DNA from: Streptomyces griseocarneus
GTDB lineage: Bacteria > Actinomycetota > Actinomycetes > Streptomycetales > Streptomycetaceae
Length of the DNA stretch: 64,000 nt
Assembly (NCBI RefSeq): GCF_014655595.1
Contig: NZ_BNBL01000006.1
Span: forward strand, 187,906-251,905
Reading direction: 5' to 3'
Each line of letters starts with the position of its first letter. The stretch's first letter is position 1. The translations under genes were made by a program, and so were the position numbers. Positions 40,602 to 47,808 of this stretch are shown piece by piece. The notes beneath the pieces are model-generated. The model had not been told where the DNA came from. It saw nothing but the letters and a program-made list of their open reading frames with translations, and ran no database searches.

Positions 40602-41300
40602 GTGGCCGTGTCCCACACCGACGAACACACCGACGAGTACGCACACGAGCACGACCTCGCCGCCATGCGCCGGCACTACGAGTTCGAGGGCATCGCCGAG
40701 GACGAGCTGGCGCCCGGCCCCCACCGGCAGTTCGCGCGCTGGTTCGCCGAGGCCGCCGCGGGGGAGCTGCACGAGCCCAACGCCATGGTCGTCTCCACGG
40801 CGGACGCGGCCGGCCGGCCCAGCTCGCGGACCGTGCTGCTGAAGGGCTACGACGAGCGCGGCTTCGTCTTCTACACCAACTACGGCTCGCGCAAGGCCCG
40901 GGAGATCGCGGCCAACCCGCACGTCTCCCTGCTCTTCCCCTGGTATCCGCTGGCCCGTCAGGTGGTGGTGACGGGCACGGCCGAGCGGGTGGATCCCGAG
41001 GAGACGGCCGTGTACTTCCGCTCCCGGCCCTACGGCTCGCAGATCGGGGCCTGGGCGAGCGAGCAGTCCGCGGTGGCGGCCTCGCGCGCCGACCTCGACG
41101 CGGCGTACGCGCGGATGGCGGCCCGCTTCCCGGAGGGCGAGCCGGTGCCGGTGCCGCCGCACTGGGGCGGCTTCCGGGTCACGGCGCGGACCGTGGAGTT
41201 CTGGCAGGGGCGGGCGAACCGGCTGCACGACCGGCTGCGGTACGTCCGCACCGACGGCGCGGGCGACAGCGGCTGGCGCGTGGAACGCCTGTGCCCGTGA
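40602..41300 (+). CDS. pdxH: Pyridoxamine 5'-phosphate oxidase
   Basis: The 232-aa protein starts at GTG 40602 or 40608. After a His/Glu-rich head (SHTDEHTDEYAHEHDLAAMR), the FMN enzyme core includes PSSRTVLLKGYDERGFVFYT, NPHVSLLFPWYPLARQVVV, SRPYGSQIGAWASEQS and FWQGRANRLHDRLRY. This last segment carries the conserved C-terminal Arg-x-His. It oxidises PNP/PMP to pyridoxal phosphate. The last codons and stop are the first unit of a four-copy 17-bp tandem repeat. Confidence 0.94.
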   Translation: MAVSHTDEHTDEYAHEHDLAAMRRHYEFEGIAEDELAPGPHRQFARWFAEAAAGELHEPNAMVVSTADAAGRPSSRTVLLKGYDERGFVFYTNYGSRKAREIAANPHVSLLFPWYPLARQVVVTGTAERVDPEETAVYFRSRPYGSQIGAWASEQSAVAASRADLDAAYARMAARFPEGEPVPVPPHWGGFRVTARTVEFWQGRANRLHDRLRYVRTDGAGDSGWRVERLCP

Positions 41301-41356
41301 GCCGTCTGTGTCCGTAAACCGTCTGTACCCCTGAACCGCCTGTGCCCGTGAACGCA
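41289..41356 (+). repeat. Four 17-bp tandem repeats beginning at the pdxH stop
   Basis: Units CTGTGCCCGTGAGCCGT (41289-41305), CTGTGTCCGTAAACCGT, CTGTACCCCTGAACCGC and CTGTGCCCGTGAACGCA (41340-41356) follow without gaps. Each carries a stop triplet at positions 10-12. Because 17 is not a multiple of three, the stops close all three frames. Confidence 0.85.
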
Positions 41357-41359
41357 GAC

Positions 41360-41514
41360 GATCCGTGGGCTGTTACCGCCGCACGCGCACAGCGCGAACG
41401 CGGCGGTGCCGAGCGGACGACTCGGCGGCCCACGGATCGGGTGACTGCCTGGGATTCGGCCGGCGGAGCCGGCGCTGCGTAGATACGCGACGACGGGCGC
41501 TAGCCCGCAGTCAC
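41360..41514. other. Multi-helix structured region, possible RNA element
   Basis: The first domain is closed by GATCCGTGGGC (41360-41370) and GCCCACGGATC (41428-41438). Inside are ACCGCCGC/GCGGCGGT with CGCGC-ACA-GCGCG, and CCGAG-CGGACGA-CTCGG, a three-way junction. The second domain is closed by GGTGACTGC (41440-41448) and GCAGTCACC (about 41506-41514). It holds GCCGGC-GGA-GCCGGC, GCGT-AGAT-ACGC and GGGC-GCTA-GCCC. All helices are perfect. I do not recognise a known riboswitch or ncRNA consensus. It may be a bidirectional terminator, an attenuator or a small RNA. Confidence 0.55.
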
Positions 41515-41538
41515 CTCACGCGTCCGGAAAGAAATCAT
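41503..41538 (-). CDS. Possible short leader ORF, minus strand
   Basis: An ATG on the minus strand, behind GGGAGGTGG, opens MISFRTREVTAG and stops. Its last codons contain GGTGACTGC, an arm of the second domain of the adjacent structured region, as in ribosome-sensing attenuators. No gene on this strand follows for 1 kb (pdxH is opposite), which weakens the idea. Confidence 0.25.
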
Positions 41539-41578
41539 GTCCCGAACCACCTCCCTTCTCGTGTACGGCACAGCCTAG
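41537..41578 (+). CDS. Possible short upstream ORF before the PAS gene
   Basis: ATG at 41537 behind GGAAAG opens MSRTTSLLVYGTA and ends at TAG 41576-41578. It lies directly after the structured region and 162 bp before the PAS-protein start. It may be a regulatory uORF; its start overlaps that of the minus-strand short ORF. Confidence 0.3.
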   Translation: MSRTTSLLVYGTA

Positions 41579-41740
41579 GAAGGGCCTCCGGCGGCGACAA
41601 GCGAATTTTCCGCGGCGTGATTTCGGCGTACGGATTTCACCGAACGCGGTGTGGTCCGCGCCCGTCTCGAGTTGAATGCCGCTCGTGCAGGACATGCACG
41701 GCACGCTCCACCCGCAGACGCGTTCAGCAGGGGGTACCCC

Positions 41741-43114
41741 GTGACCGCTCCACACCAGTCCGGCCCCGCCCGCCACGGACCGACGGCGGACGGCGACGAC
41801 CACGACCTCCTCGCGGCTCTCCTGGACGGCATGGACGCCGCCCTGTGCGCCTTCGACGCGGACGGCACGGTCACCCACTGGAACCGCGAGGCCGAACGGA
41901 TACTCGGCTGGAGCGCGCGCGAGGCCGTCGGGCGGCGAGGCCTGGCGGGCTGGGCGGTGCGCGAGGCGGACGCGGAAGAGGTCACCGGGCGGCTGCTGGG
42001 CGCGATGAAGGCCCCGGGGCGGCAGGTCGACGAGTTCGCGCTGCTGACCAAGGACGGCGGGCGGGTGCTGGTGCGCATCCAGTCCTCCGCCGTGCCGGGC
42101 GCGGACGGCAGCCCGGCCGGGGTGTACTGCGCGTTCAGCGAGGTGCACACGCAGATCGACCTCGAACGGTCGGTCGCGCTGAGCGAGGCGCTGTTCGGCG
42201 AGGCCTCCTCGTGGGGCGTGGTGCTGGTCGACGCGGACCTGCGCCCGGCCCTGGCCAACGCGCACGCCGCCCGGCTGCTGCGGACGAGCCGCACGGCGCT
42301 GCTGGGCCGGCCGCTGGGCGATCTGCTCGACCAGGGCGTGGAGGAGCTCGAGGGCGCGCTGCAGCACGTCCTGGCGGCCGGTGCCCCGCCCGCGCCCACC
42401 GAGCTGTGGGTGACGGTGCGCTCGGCCGACGCGGTGGCCGGGGCCGCGGCGGAGCGCCGCTGCTGGCGCAGCGGCTTCCTGAGACTGGCGACGCCGCTGG
42501 TGGAGGAGCCGGTGCCGCTGGGCGTGGCCTGGCTGTTCCTGGACGTGACGAAGACGCGGCTGGCCGAGCAGGAGAGCGCGCGGCTGCGCTTCCGGGGCAG
42601 CCAGCTGCACCGCGCGGGGCGGGCCGTGGCCGAGTGCGAGGACCCGATGGAGGCCGCGGCGCTCTACCTGGACTTCGCCCTCGCGGGCTTCGCCGACCAC
42701 GCCCTGATCGACCTGCTGCCGGATCCGGAGGCCGACCCGGACGAGCCGGTGCGGCTGATCCGCGCCGCGACGACGCCCGCCGGGGCGCCGGGCCAGGGCC
42801 CCGTCGCGGCCGGCGGCGGCCTGCCCGTGCCGTACGCGGACGGCCATCCGGCGCTCCAGGCGGTCGAGCGCTGCGGCTCGGTACGGGCGGCCGCGGACCG
42901 CAGCGAGGGGTGGGCGGCGGCCCGCAGATGGCCCGACGGCACGCGGCACGCCCTGGCCACGGCGCTGCGCAGCCGGGGGCGGACGGTGGGCGTGGTCACG
43001 TTCCTGCGGGGCGGCTCGCGCAGGGCCTTCGACCGGGCGGACGCGGTGTACGCCGAGGACATCGCCTCGCGGGTCGCCGCCGCGATCGACCTGGCGGTGG
43101 CGGTGGCGGGGTAG
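41741..43114 (+). CDS. PAS/GAF-domain sensory protein without output domain
   Basis: The 457-aa protein starts at GTG 41741. The first PAS domain (about 20-140) reads DGMDAALCAFDADGTVTHWN, AERILGWSAREAVGRRGLAG; a second PAS-like domain (about 150-270) reads FGEASSWGVVLVDADLRPAL. The C-terminal 190 residues form a GAF-like domain (FRGSQLHRAGRAVAECEDPM, DRADAVYAEDIASRVAAAID). Streptomyces proteins of this layout usually end in a PP2C/SpoIIE phosphatase; this one stops after the GAF. It may sense ligand or redox state and act through protein contacts. No membrane segment is seen. Confidence 0.85.
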   Translation: MTAPHQSGPARHGPTADGDDHDLLAALLDGMDAALCAFDADGTVTHWNREAERILGWSAREAVGRRGLAGWAVREADAEEVTGRLLGAMKAPGRQVDEFALLTKDGGRVLVRIQSSAVPGADGSPAGVYCAFSEVHTQIDLERSVALSEALFGEASSWGVVLVDADLRPALANAHAARLLRTSRTALLGRPLGDLLDQGVEELEGALQHVLAAGAPPAPTELWVTVRSADAVAGAAAERRCWRSGFLRLATPLVEEPVPLGVAWLFLDVTKTRLAEQESARLRFRGSQLHRAGRAVAECEDPMEAAALYLDFALAGFADHALIDLLPDPEADPDEPVRLIRAATTPAGAPGQGPVAAGGGLPVPYADGHPALQAVERCGSVRAAADRSEGWAAARRWPDGTRHALATALRSRGRTVGVVTFLRGGSRRAFDRADAVYAEDIASRVAAAIDLAVAVAG

Positions 43115-43147
43115 GAGCGGGCGACGGCGGTGGCGGGTGGGAGCGGG
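43099..43147 (+). repeat. Direct duplication across the PAS-gene stop codon
   Basis: The segment 43099-43121, which contains the TAG stop, is repeated with two small changes at 43126-43147 (offset 27 bp). The core is GGCGGTGGCGGG followed by GGAGCGGG or GGGAGCGGGG. Confidence 0.65.
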
Positions 43148-43162
43148 GAAGAAGATCCCGGC

Positions 43163-43918
43163 CTAGTGCCGGAAGAAGATGCGGTCCCCGTACTCGCTCA
43201 GCACCCGTCCGTTCCACTCGTGGCCGCCGTCCACGTTCCCGGACCGCAGCATCGGCGGGTCGATGCCGCGCGCGGCCAGCTCCCCGGCGGCGGACGCCAC
43301 GACGGCCTGCACCACCGCCGCGCCGACGACCGTGGAGGCCGGCCCGAAGGGCGCCGCGATGCCCTCGGCGGACAGCTCGGCGTCGCCCGTGCCGATCTTC
43401 GTGTCGATGACGATGTCGCAGTGGTCCTTGAGGAACGTTCCGGACGCGTGCCGCGAGCGGGTCTCCTCGGCGTACGCCAGGGACGTGATGCCGATGACCT
43501 TCAGGCCGAGGGCGCGGGCGTTCACGGCCATCTCGACCGGCAGGGAGTTGCGCCCGGACAGCGAGATGACGATCAGGGCGTCGCCGGGCTGCGCGGGGCT
43601 GGTGTCCAGGACCGCCCCGGCGAGCCCGTCCACCCGCTCCAGGGCGCTGCCGAGCGTGGCGGGCATGACGTCGACGCCGACGACGCCCGGCACGGCCAGC
43701 AGGTTCATCAGGGCGAGCCCGCCGGCGCGGTAGACGACGTCCTGCGCGGCGAGCGAGGAGTGCCCGGCGCCGAAGACGAACAGCCGGCCGCCGTCGGCCA
43801 CGGTGTCGGCGAGCGCGCTCCCGGCGGCGGCGACGGTGTCGGCCTCCTCGTCGCGCACGCGCCCCAGCAGCGCGATCGCGGCGTCGAAGAACTGCCCGGC
43901 AAGCTTGTTCTCGCTCAT
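43163..43918 (-). CDS. SIS-domain (sugar isomerase) protein
   Basis: The 251-aa protein begins at ATG 43918 (MSENKLAGQFFDAAIALLGR). The SIS fold has GGRLFVFGAGHSSLAAQDVV and GDALIVISLSGRNSLPVEMA as phosphosugar-binding loops, with NARALGLKVIGITSLAYAEE following. It matches the UPF0309 group, proposed to isomerise or bind phosphosugars such as glucosamine-6-phosphate relatives. It is divergent from dmdR1 across 165 bp. Confidence 0.9.
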   Translation of the reverse strand: MSENKLAGQFFDAAIALLGRVRDEEADTVAAAGSALADTVADGGRLFVFGAGHSSLAAQDVVYRAGGLALMNLLAVPGVVGVDVMPATLGSALERVDGLAGAVLDTSPAQPGDALIVISLSGRNSLPVEMAVNARALGLKVIGITSLAYAEETRSRHASGTFLKDHCDIVIDTKIGTGDAELSAEGIAAPFGPASTVVGAAVVQAVVASAAGELAARGIDPPMLRSGNVDGGHEWNGRVLSEYGDRIFFRH

Positions 43919-44083
43919 CGCTGCGGGGCTCCTTGGCTCGGTTCGGCTCGACGTCACGTTGCGGTCTCGACCTGGGCCCTGTCAATACGACGGGGGCGGG
44001 CGGCGGCGTACGCGGCCCTGTTGTCCGCGGCATGCGTCAGAATTGAGTCCAGGGCCAGCGCACGACTTATCGAGGGGCACGGC

Positions 44084-44776
44084 ATGTCCGGACTGATCGA
44101 CACCACGGAGATGTATCTCCGCACCATCCTTGAGCTGGAAGAGGAAGGTGTGGTCCCCATGCGCGCCCGCATCGCCGAGCGGCTCGACCAGAGCGGCCCG
44201 ACGGTGAGCCAGACGGTGGCCCGCATGGAGCGCGACGGCCTGGTCTCCGTCGCCGGCGACCGTCACCTGGAGCTGACCGAGGAGGGCCGCCGGCTGGCCA
44301 CGCGCGTGATGCGCAAGCACCGCCTCGCGGAGTGCCTGCTGGTCGACGTGATCGGCCTGGAGTGGGAGCAGGTGCATGCCGAGGCCTGCCGCTGGGAGCA
44401 CGTGATGAGCGAGGCCGTGGAGCGGCGGGTGCTGGAGCTGCTGCGCCACCCCACTGAGTCGCCGTACGGCAACCCCATCCCGGGCCTGGAGGAGCTGGGC
44501 GAGAAGTCCGAGTCGGACCCCTTCCTCAACGACGGCATGGTCAGCCTGATGGACCTCGAGCCGGGCTCCGAGGGCAAGACCGTGGTCGTCCGCCGCATCG
44601 GCGAGCCGATCCAGACCGACGCCCAGCTGATGTACACCCTGCGCCGCGCCGGCGTGCAGCCCGGCGCTGTGGTCAGTGTGACGGAGTCGCCCGGTGGGGT
44701 GATGGTGGGCAGCAGTGGCGAGGCCGCCGAGCTGGCCTCCGACATCGCCTCCCATGTGTTCGTAGCCAAGCGCTGA
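44084..44776 (+). CDS. dmdR1: Iron-dependent DtxR/IdeR-family repressor DmdR1
   Basis: The 230-aa protein from ATG 44084 (MSGLIDTTEMYLRTILELEE) closely matches Streptomyces DmdR1 as I remember it. The N-terminal winged helix contains RIAERLDQSGPTVSQTVARM. Metal-site residues are in place: Met10, the Cys-x-x-Glu-His cluster in EACRWEHVMSE (about 102-106), and the ancillary His/Glu in HRLAECLLVDVIGLEWEQVH. A C-terminal SH3-like domain (RIGEPIQTDAQLMYTLRRAG) follows. With Fe(II) it binds iron boxes and represses siderophore genes; the permease at the left edge is a probable target. A long open frame runs antisense across the whole gene. Confidence 0.96.
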   Translation: MSGLIDTTEMYLRTILELEEEGVVPMRARIAERLDQSGPTVSQTVARMERDGLVSVAGDRHLELTEEGRRLATRVMRKHRLAECLLVDVIGLEWEQVHAEACRWEHVMSEAVERRVLELLRHPTESPYGNPIPGLEELGEKSESDPFLNDGMVSLMDLEPGSEGKTVVVRRIGEPIQTDAQLMYTLRRAGVQPGAVVSVTESPGGVMVGSSGEAAELASDIASHVFVAKR

Positions 44777-44941
44777 CCGGCCTCGACGCCCGGGAACGGG
44801 CCGCCGCGCCGGGTACGTACGCCCGGTTACGTCAACCTGCCGAGCCGCGGCGGAATCGGCGCGCTCGGGCCCGAGGCGTGCCACGCTGGCGCTGAGTGCC
44901 GATGCGCATATGCGCGCCGACGGCCGTGGGGAGGGGATCGC

Positions 44942-45283
44942 ATGAGGCCGGCGAACCGCACGGGCCGCGCCACCGCCCGCGGGGACGGGAACGGGCGCGG
45001 AAGCGGGCACGGAAACACGCACGAGAACACGCACGGGAACGCGCACGAGAACGGAAAAGGGCCCCGGCGCCCTCATGGGCTGCCGGGGCCCCACCTCCCC
45101 GTTGTCCCCCGTGGCGACCCGGAGCCCCGAGCTCCCAGGGTGCGCCTCGCGGACCTTCTTCCCCGAGCGGTCCGCGCCCGAGTCGATTTCTCCCCTGACC
45201 GCAGACGGTCAATCCTGCCGCCCGGTCACTCGAACGAGGGGTGTTGCGCGCAACAACGGTTCATTCGAATGGAAGTTCCATAG
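44942..45283 (+). CDS. Possible short protein with His/Asn/Gly repeats
   Basis: An ATG behind GGGGAGGGGATCGC opens 113 codons: a basic head, then the repeat GHGNTHENTHGNAHENGKG, then Pro/Arg-rich sequence. The repeat stems from tandem 12-bp units ACGCACGRGAAC (about 45000-45055). The ribosome site is good, but low complexity and lack of similarity make it doubtful. If it is not a gene, 44777-45323 is a 547-bp gap with this repeat and a promoter. Confidence 0.3.
   Translation: MRPANRTGRATARGDGNGRGSGHGNTHENTHGNAHENGKGPRRPHGLPGPHLPVVPRGDPEPRAPRVRLADLLPRAVRARVDFSPDRRRSILPPGHSNEGCCAQQRFIRMEVP
45242..45255. promoter_or_regulatory. TGTTGCGCGCAACA palindrome in a promoter region
   Basis: A perfect 14-bp palindrome lies about 80 bp upstream of the hydrolase-fold gene, followed by a second small one (TGGAA-G-TTCCA, 45270-45280). 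It is a likely operator; the regulator is unknown. Confidence 0.4.
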
Positions 45284-45323
45284 GGTTGGGCTGCTCGGGG
45301 GAGACGAGGGGGTGCCAGGGCTC

Positions 45324-46232
45324 ATGGTGCGGCGCATCGAAGTGACCGGAAGCGGCGGAGTGCGGCTTGCCGCCTGGGAGTTCGCCGAACCGCAGAAGAC
45401 CGGGGGCGCGGGTCGCCGCGCGGTCCGCTGCGCCGGGCGGGACGGCGGCAGGCGGTGCTCCGGGGAGGGCGGCGTCCTGCTCCTGCACGGCCTGCTGGGC
45501 CGTGCCGCGCACTGGGCGGACACCGCCCGCTGGCTCTCCGCGCGCTATCGCACGATCGCCCTCGACCAGCGCGGCCACGGCCGCAGCGACAAGCCGGTCA
45601 GCGGCCCGTACGCCCGCGAGGCATATGTCGCCGACGCCGAGGCGGCCGTCGAGCAGCTCGGCCTCGCCCCCGTCACCCTCATCGGCCACGCCATGGGCGC
45701 CCTCACGGCCTGGCAGCTGGCCGCCCGCCGCCCCGACCTCGTGCGGGCCCTGGTCATCACCGACATGCGGGCCTCCGCCCTGGGCGCGGCCACGCAGCGC
45801 GAGTGGAGCGAGTGGCTGGGTTCCTGGCCGGTGCCGTTCGCCACGCTGGCCGACGTCCGCAAGTGGTTCGGCGAGGACGACCCGACCCTGGAGCGCCCCG
45901 CGCCCGCCCGTGGTGACTTCTACGCCGAGGTGATGGCCGAGCGCGCCGACGGCTGGCGGCCGCTGTTCTTCCGCCGCCAGATGCTGCAGGCCCGCGAGGG
46001 CTACGCCCACGACGCCCACTGGGAGGAGCTGGCGCAGGTGGAGTGTCCCGCCCTGGTGGTGCGGGGGCTGGACGGCGCGCTGGGCCGTGCCGAGGCGCAG
46101 GAGATGGTCCGGGTCCTGCCGCGCGGCCGCTACGCCGAGGTCCCCGACGCGGGCCACCTGATCCACTACGACCAGCCCGACGGCTGGCGCCGGGTCACCG
46201 AGCCCTTTCTGGAGGCGGCCGTGCCGGCCTGA
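45324..46232 (+). CDS. Alpha/beta-hydrolase-fold protein lacking the nucleophile Ser
   Basis: A 302-aa protein from ATG 45324 (MVRRIEVTGSGGVRLAAWEF); a GTG at 45312 is also possible. The fold is clear: VLLLHGLLGRAAHWADTARW, ALDQRGHGRSDKP, a late Asp region VRGLDGALGRAEAQEM, and the catalytic-type His in VPDAGHLIHYDQPD. However, the nucleophile elbow reads LIGHAMGALTAW, with Ala where Ser belongs. It is either a non-hydrolytic member or a ligand-binding protein. A spacer rich in Arg/Cys/Gly (about 32-52) before the oxyanion motif is unusual. Confidence 0.88.
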   Translation: MVRRIEVTGSGGVRLAAWEFAEPQKTGGAGRRAVRCAGRDGGRRCSGEGGVLLLHGLLGRAAHWADTARWLSARYRTIALDQRGHGRSDKPVSGPYAREAYVADAEAAVEQLGLAPVTLIGHAMGALTAWQLAARRPDLVRALVITDMRASALGAATQREWSEWLGSWPVPFATLADVRKWFGEDDPTLERPAPARGDFYAEVMAERADGWRPLFFRRQMLQAREGYAHDAHWEELAQVECPALVVRGLDGALGRAEAQEMVRVLPRGRYAEVPDAGHLIHYDQPDGWRRVTEPFLEAAVPA

Positions 46233-46275
46233 CGCCGGGAGCGTCCGGGAAGGGCCGGAGGTGTCCCGAATTAAT

Positions 46276-46289
46276 TCAACGACCGTTGA
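46276..46289. promoter_or_regulatory. TCAACG-AC-CGTTGA operator upstream of the monooxygenase
   Basis: Six-base arms with a 2-bp centre form a perfect inverted repeat that overlaps a TTGACA hexamer. GAATTAATTC lies just upstream. This arrangement fits a TetR- or MarR-type repressor site; no regulator gene is adjacent. Confidence 0.55.
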
Positions 46290-46380
46290 CATAGCCCCGG
46301 TGGCGGGTGTGCACTGGCTGTAGGGCGCCCTTCGCCACGTCGCGTACGAGCCGCGCCACAGCCGTCCACCGGGAGCTGTC

Positions 46381-47808
46381 ATGTCACTGCGCACCGAACC
46401 CACCGCCGACGTCCTGGTCGTCGGAGCCGGCCCCACCGGACTCCTGCTGGCCGGCGATCTCGCCGCCGCCGGGGTGCGCGTCGTCGTGCTGGAGCGGCGC
46501 GCCCAGGAGTCCAACCTCACCCGCGCCTTCGCCGTCCACGCCCGCACCCTCGAGGTGCTCGACGCCCGCTCGCTCGCCGAACCGCTCATCGCCACCGGCA
46601 CCTTCCTGCAGGGCCTGCGCATCTTCGGCCGCACGCGCATCGACCTCGGCGCGCTCGACACCCGCTTCGCGGGCGTCCTCATCACCCCGCAGTACGAGCT
46701 CGAGCGGCTCCTGGAGGAGCGCGCGCTGGCCCGCGGAGCCGAGATCCGGCGCGGCGCGAAGGTGACCGGGCTGCGCCAGGACGCGGACGGCGTCGACGTG
46801 GACGTCCAGCCGGTCGAGGAGGGCGCCGCCCCCCTCACGCTGCGCGGCCGCTACGTCGTCGGCACGGACGGGGTGCACAGCGCCGTCCGCGCGGCCATCG
46901 GCATGCCGTTCCCCGGCAAGTCGGTGCTGCGGTCCGTGATGCTCGCCGACGTACGCCTGGACACCCCGCCCGGTCAGGTGCCCGCGTTCAACGGCGTCGC
47001 CGACGGCTTCGCGTTCATCGCCCCCTTCGGCGACGGCTGGTACCGCGTCATCGCCTGGGAGCGGGGCAGCGACCTGCCCTCCGACGTGCCCGTGGACTTC
47101 GACAACCTCAAGGCCGTCACCCGGGCCGCCTTCGGCACGGACTTCGGCATGTGCGAACCCCGCTGGACCTCGCGCTTCCACAGCGACGAGCGCCAGGTGC
47201 CCCGCTACCGCGACGGCCGGGTCTTCCTCGCCGGCGACGCCGCCCACGTCCACTCGCCCGCCGGCGGGCTGGGCATGAACGCCGGCATCCAGGACGCCGC
47301 CAACCTCGGCTGGAAGCTGGCCGCCGTCCTCGCCGGGCGGGGCGACGACGCCCTCCTCGACAGCTATCACACCGAGCGCCACCCGGTCGGCACCCAGGTG
47401 CTGCGCGCCAGCGGGGCGCTCGTACGCACCGTGCTGGCCTCCTCGCCCACCACCCGCCGGCTGCGCAACACGGTGGCGGCGGCCGCCTTCCTCGTACCCC
47501 CGGCCACCCAGCGGATCGCGCGCTTCATCTCCGGGATCGGCATCCACTACCCCGCCCCGCCCGGCGCCCACCCCCTCACCGGCCACCGCGCGCCCGACCT
47601 GGCGCTGGCCGAGGTCGACGGCGGCCCGACGCGGCTGTACGAGGCGCTGCGCGCCGGGACGCACGTCCGCGTCCTGCCGCGCGGCGCAGGGCCGAAGAAG
47701 GAAGCCGGCGTCACCACGGTCACCCGTGCCGACGCCGGCTCCACGACGCTGCTCGTACGCCCCGACGGGTACATCGAGCATGCCTCGGACCGCCAGGGCG
47801 TGTCCTAG
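46381..47808 (+). CDS. FAD-dependent aromatic monooxygenase (PheA/TfdB type)
   Basis: A 475-aa protein. The dinucleotide motif VLVVGAGPTGLLLAGDLAAA is at residues 10-30, the Arg-rich DTRFAGVLITPQYELERLL and the DG motif VVGTDGVHSAVRAAIG follow, and FLAGDAAHVHSPAGGLGMNA (about 280-300) completes the class A flavoprotein hydroxylase pattern. A C-terminal thioredoxin-like domain starts at GAHPLTGHRAPDLALAEVD. Such enzymes hydroxylate phenols or polyketide rings. With no biosynthetic cluster next to it, a detoxification role is plausible. Its stop overlaps the convergent ABC permease stop. Confidence 0.92.
   Translation: MSLRTEPTADVLVVGAGPTGLLLAGDLAAAGVRVVVLERRAQESNLTRAFAVHARTLEVLDARSLAEPLIATGTFLQGLRIFGRTRIDLGALDTRFAGVLITPQYELERLLEERALARGAEIRRGAKVTGLRQDADGVDVDVQPVEEGAAPLTLRGRYVVGTDGVHSAVRAAIGMPFPGKSVLRSVMLADVRLDTPPGQVPAFNGVADGFAFIAPFGDGWYRVIAWERGSDLPSDVPVDFDNLKAVTRAAFGTDFGMCEPRWTSRFHSDERQVPRYRDGRVFLAGDAAHVHSPAGGLGMNAGIQDAANLGWKLAAVLAGRGDDALLDSYHTERHPVGTQVLRASGALVRTVLASSPTTRRLRNTVAAAAFLVPPATQRIARFISGIGIHYPAPPGAHPLTGHRAPDLALAEVDGGPTRLYEALRAGTHVRVLPRGAGPKKEAGVTTVTRADAGSTTLLVRPDGYIEHASDRQGVS

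Noticed and set aside
41360..41438. tRNA or tmRNA gene in the structured region
   Set aside because: It has no acceptor CCA context, T-loop sequence or cloverleaf arm lengths; the hairpin with the 7-nt loop is only superficially like an anticodon arm.
41440..41530. c-di-AMP (ydaO-type) or other known riboswitch
   Set aside because: The conserved core segments I know for these classes are not present in either strand.
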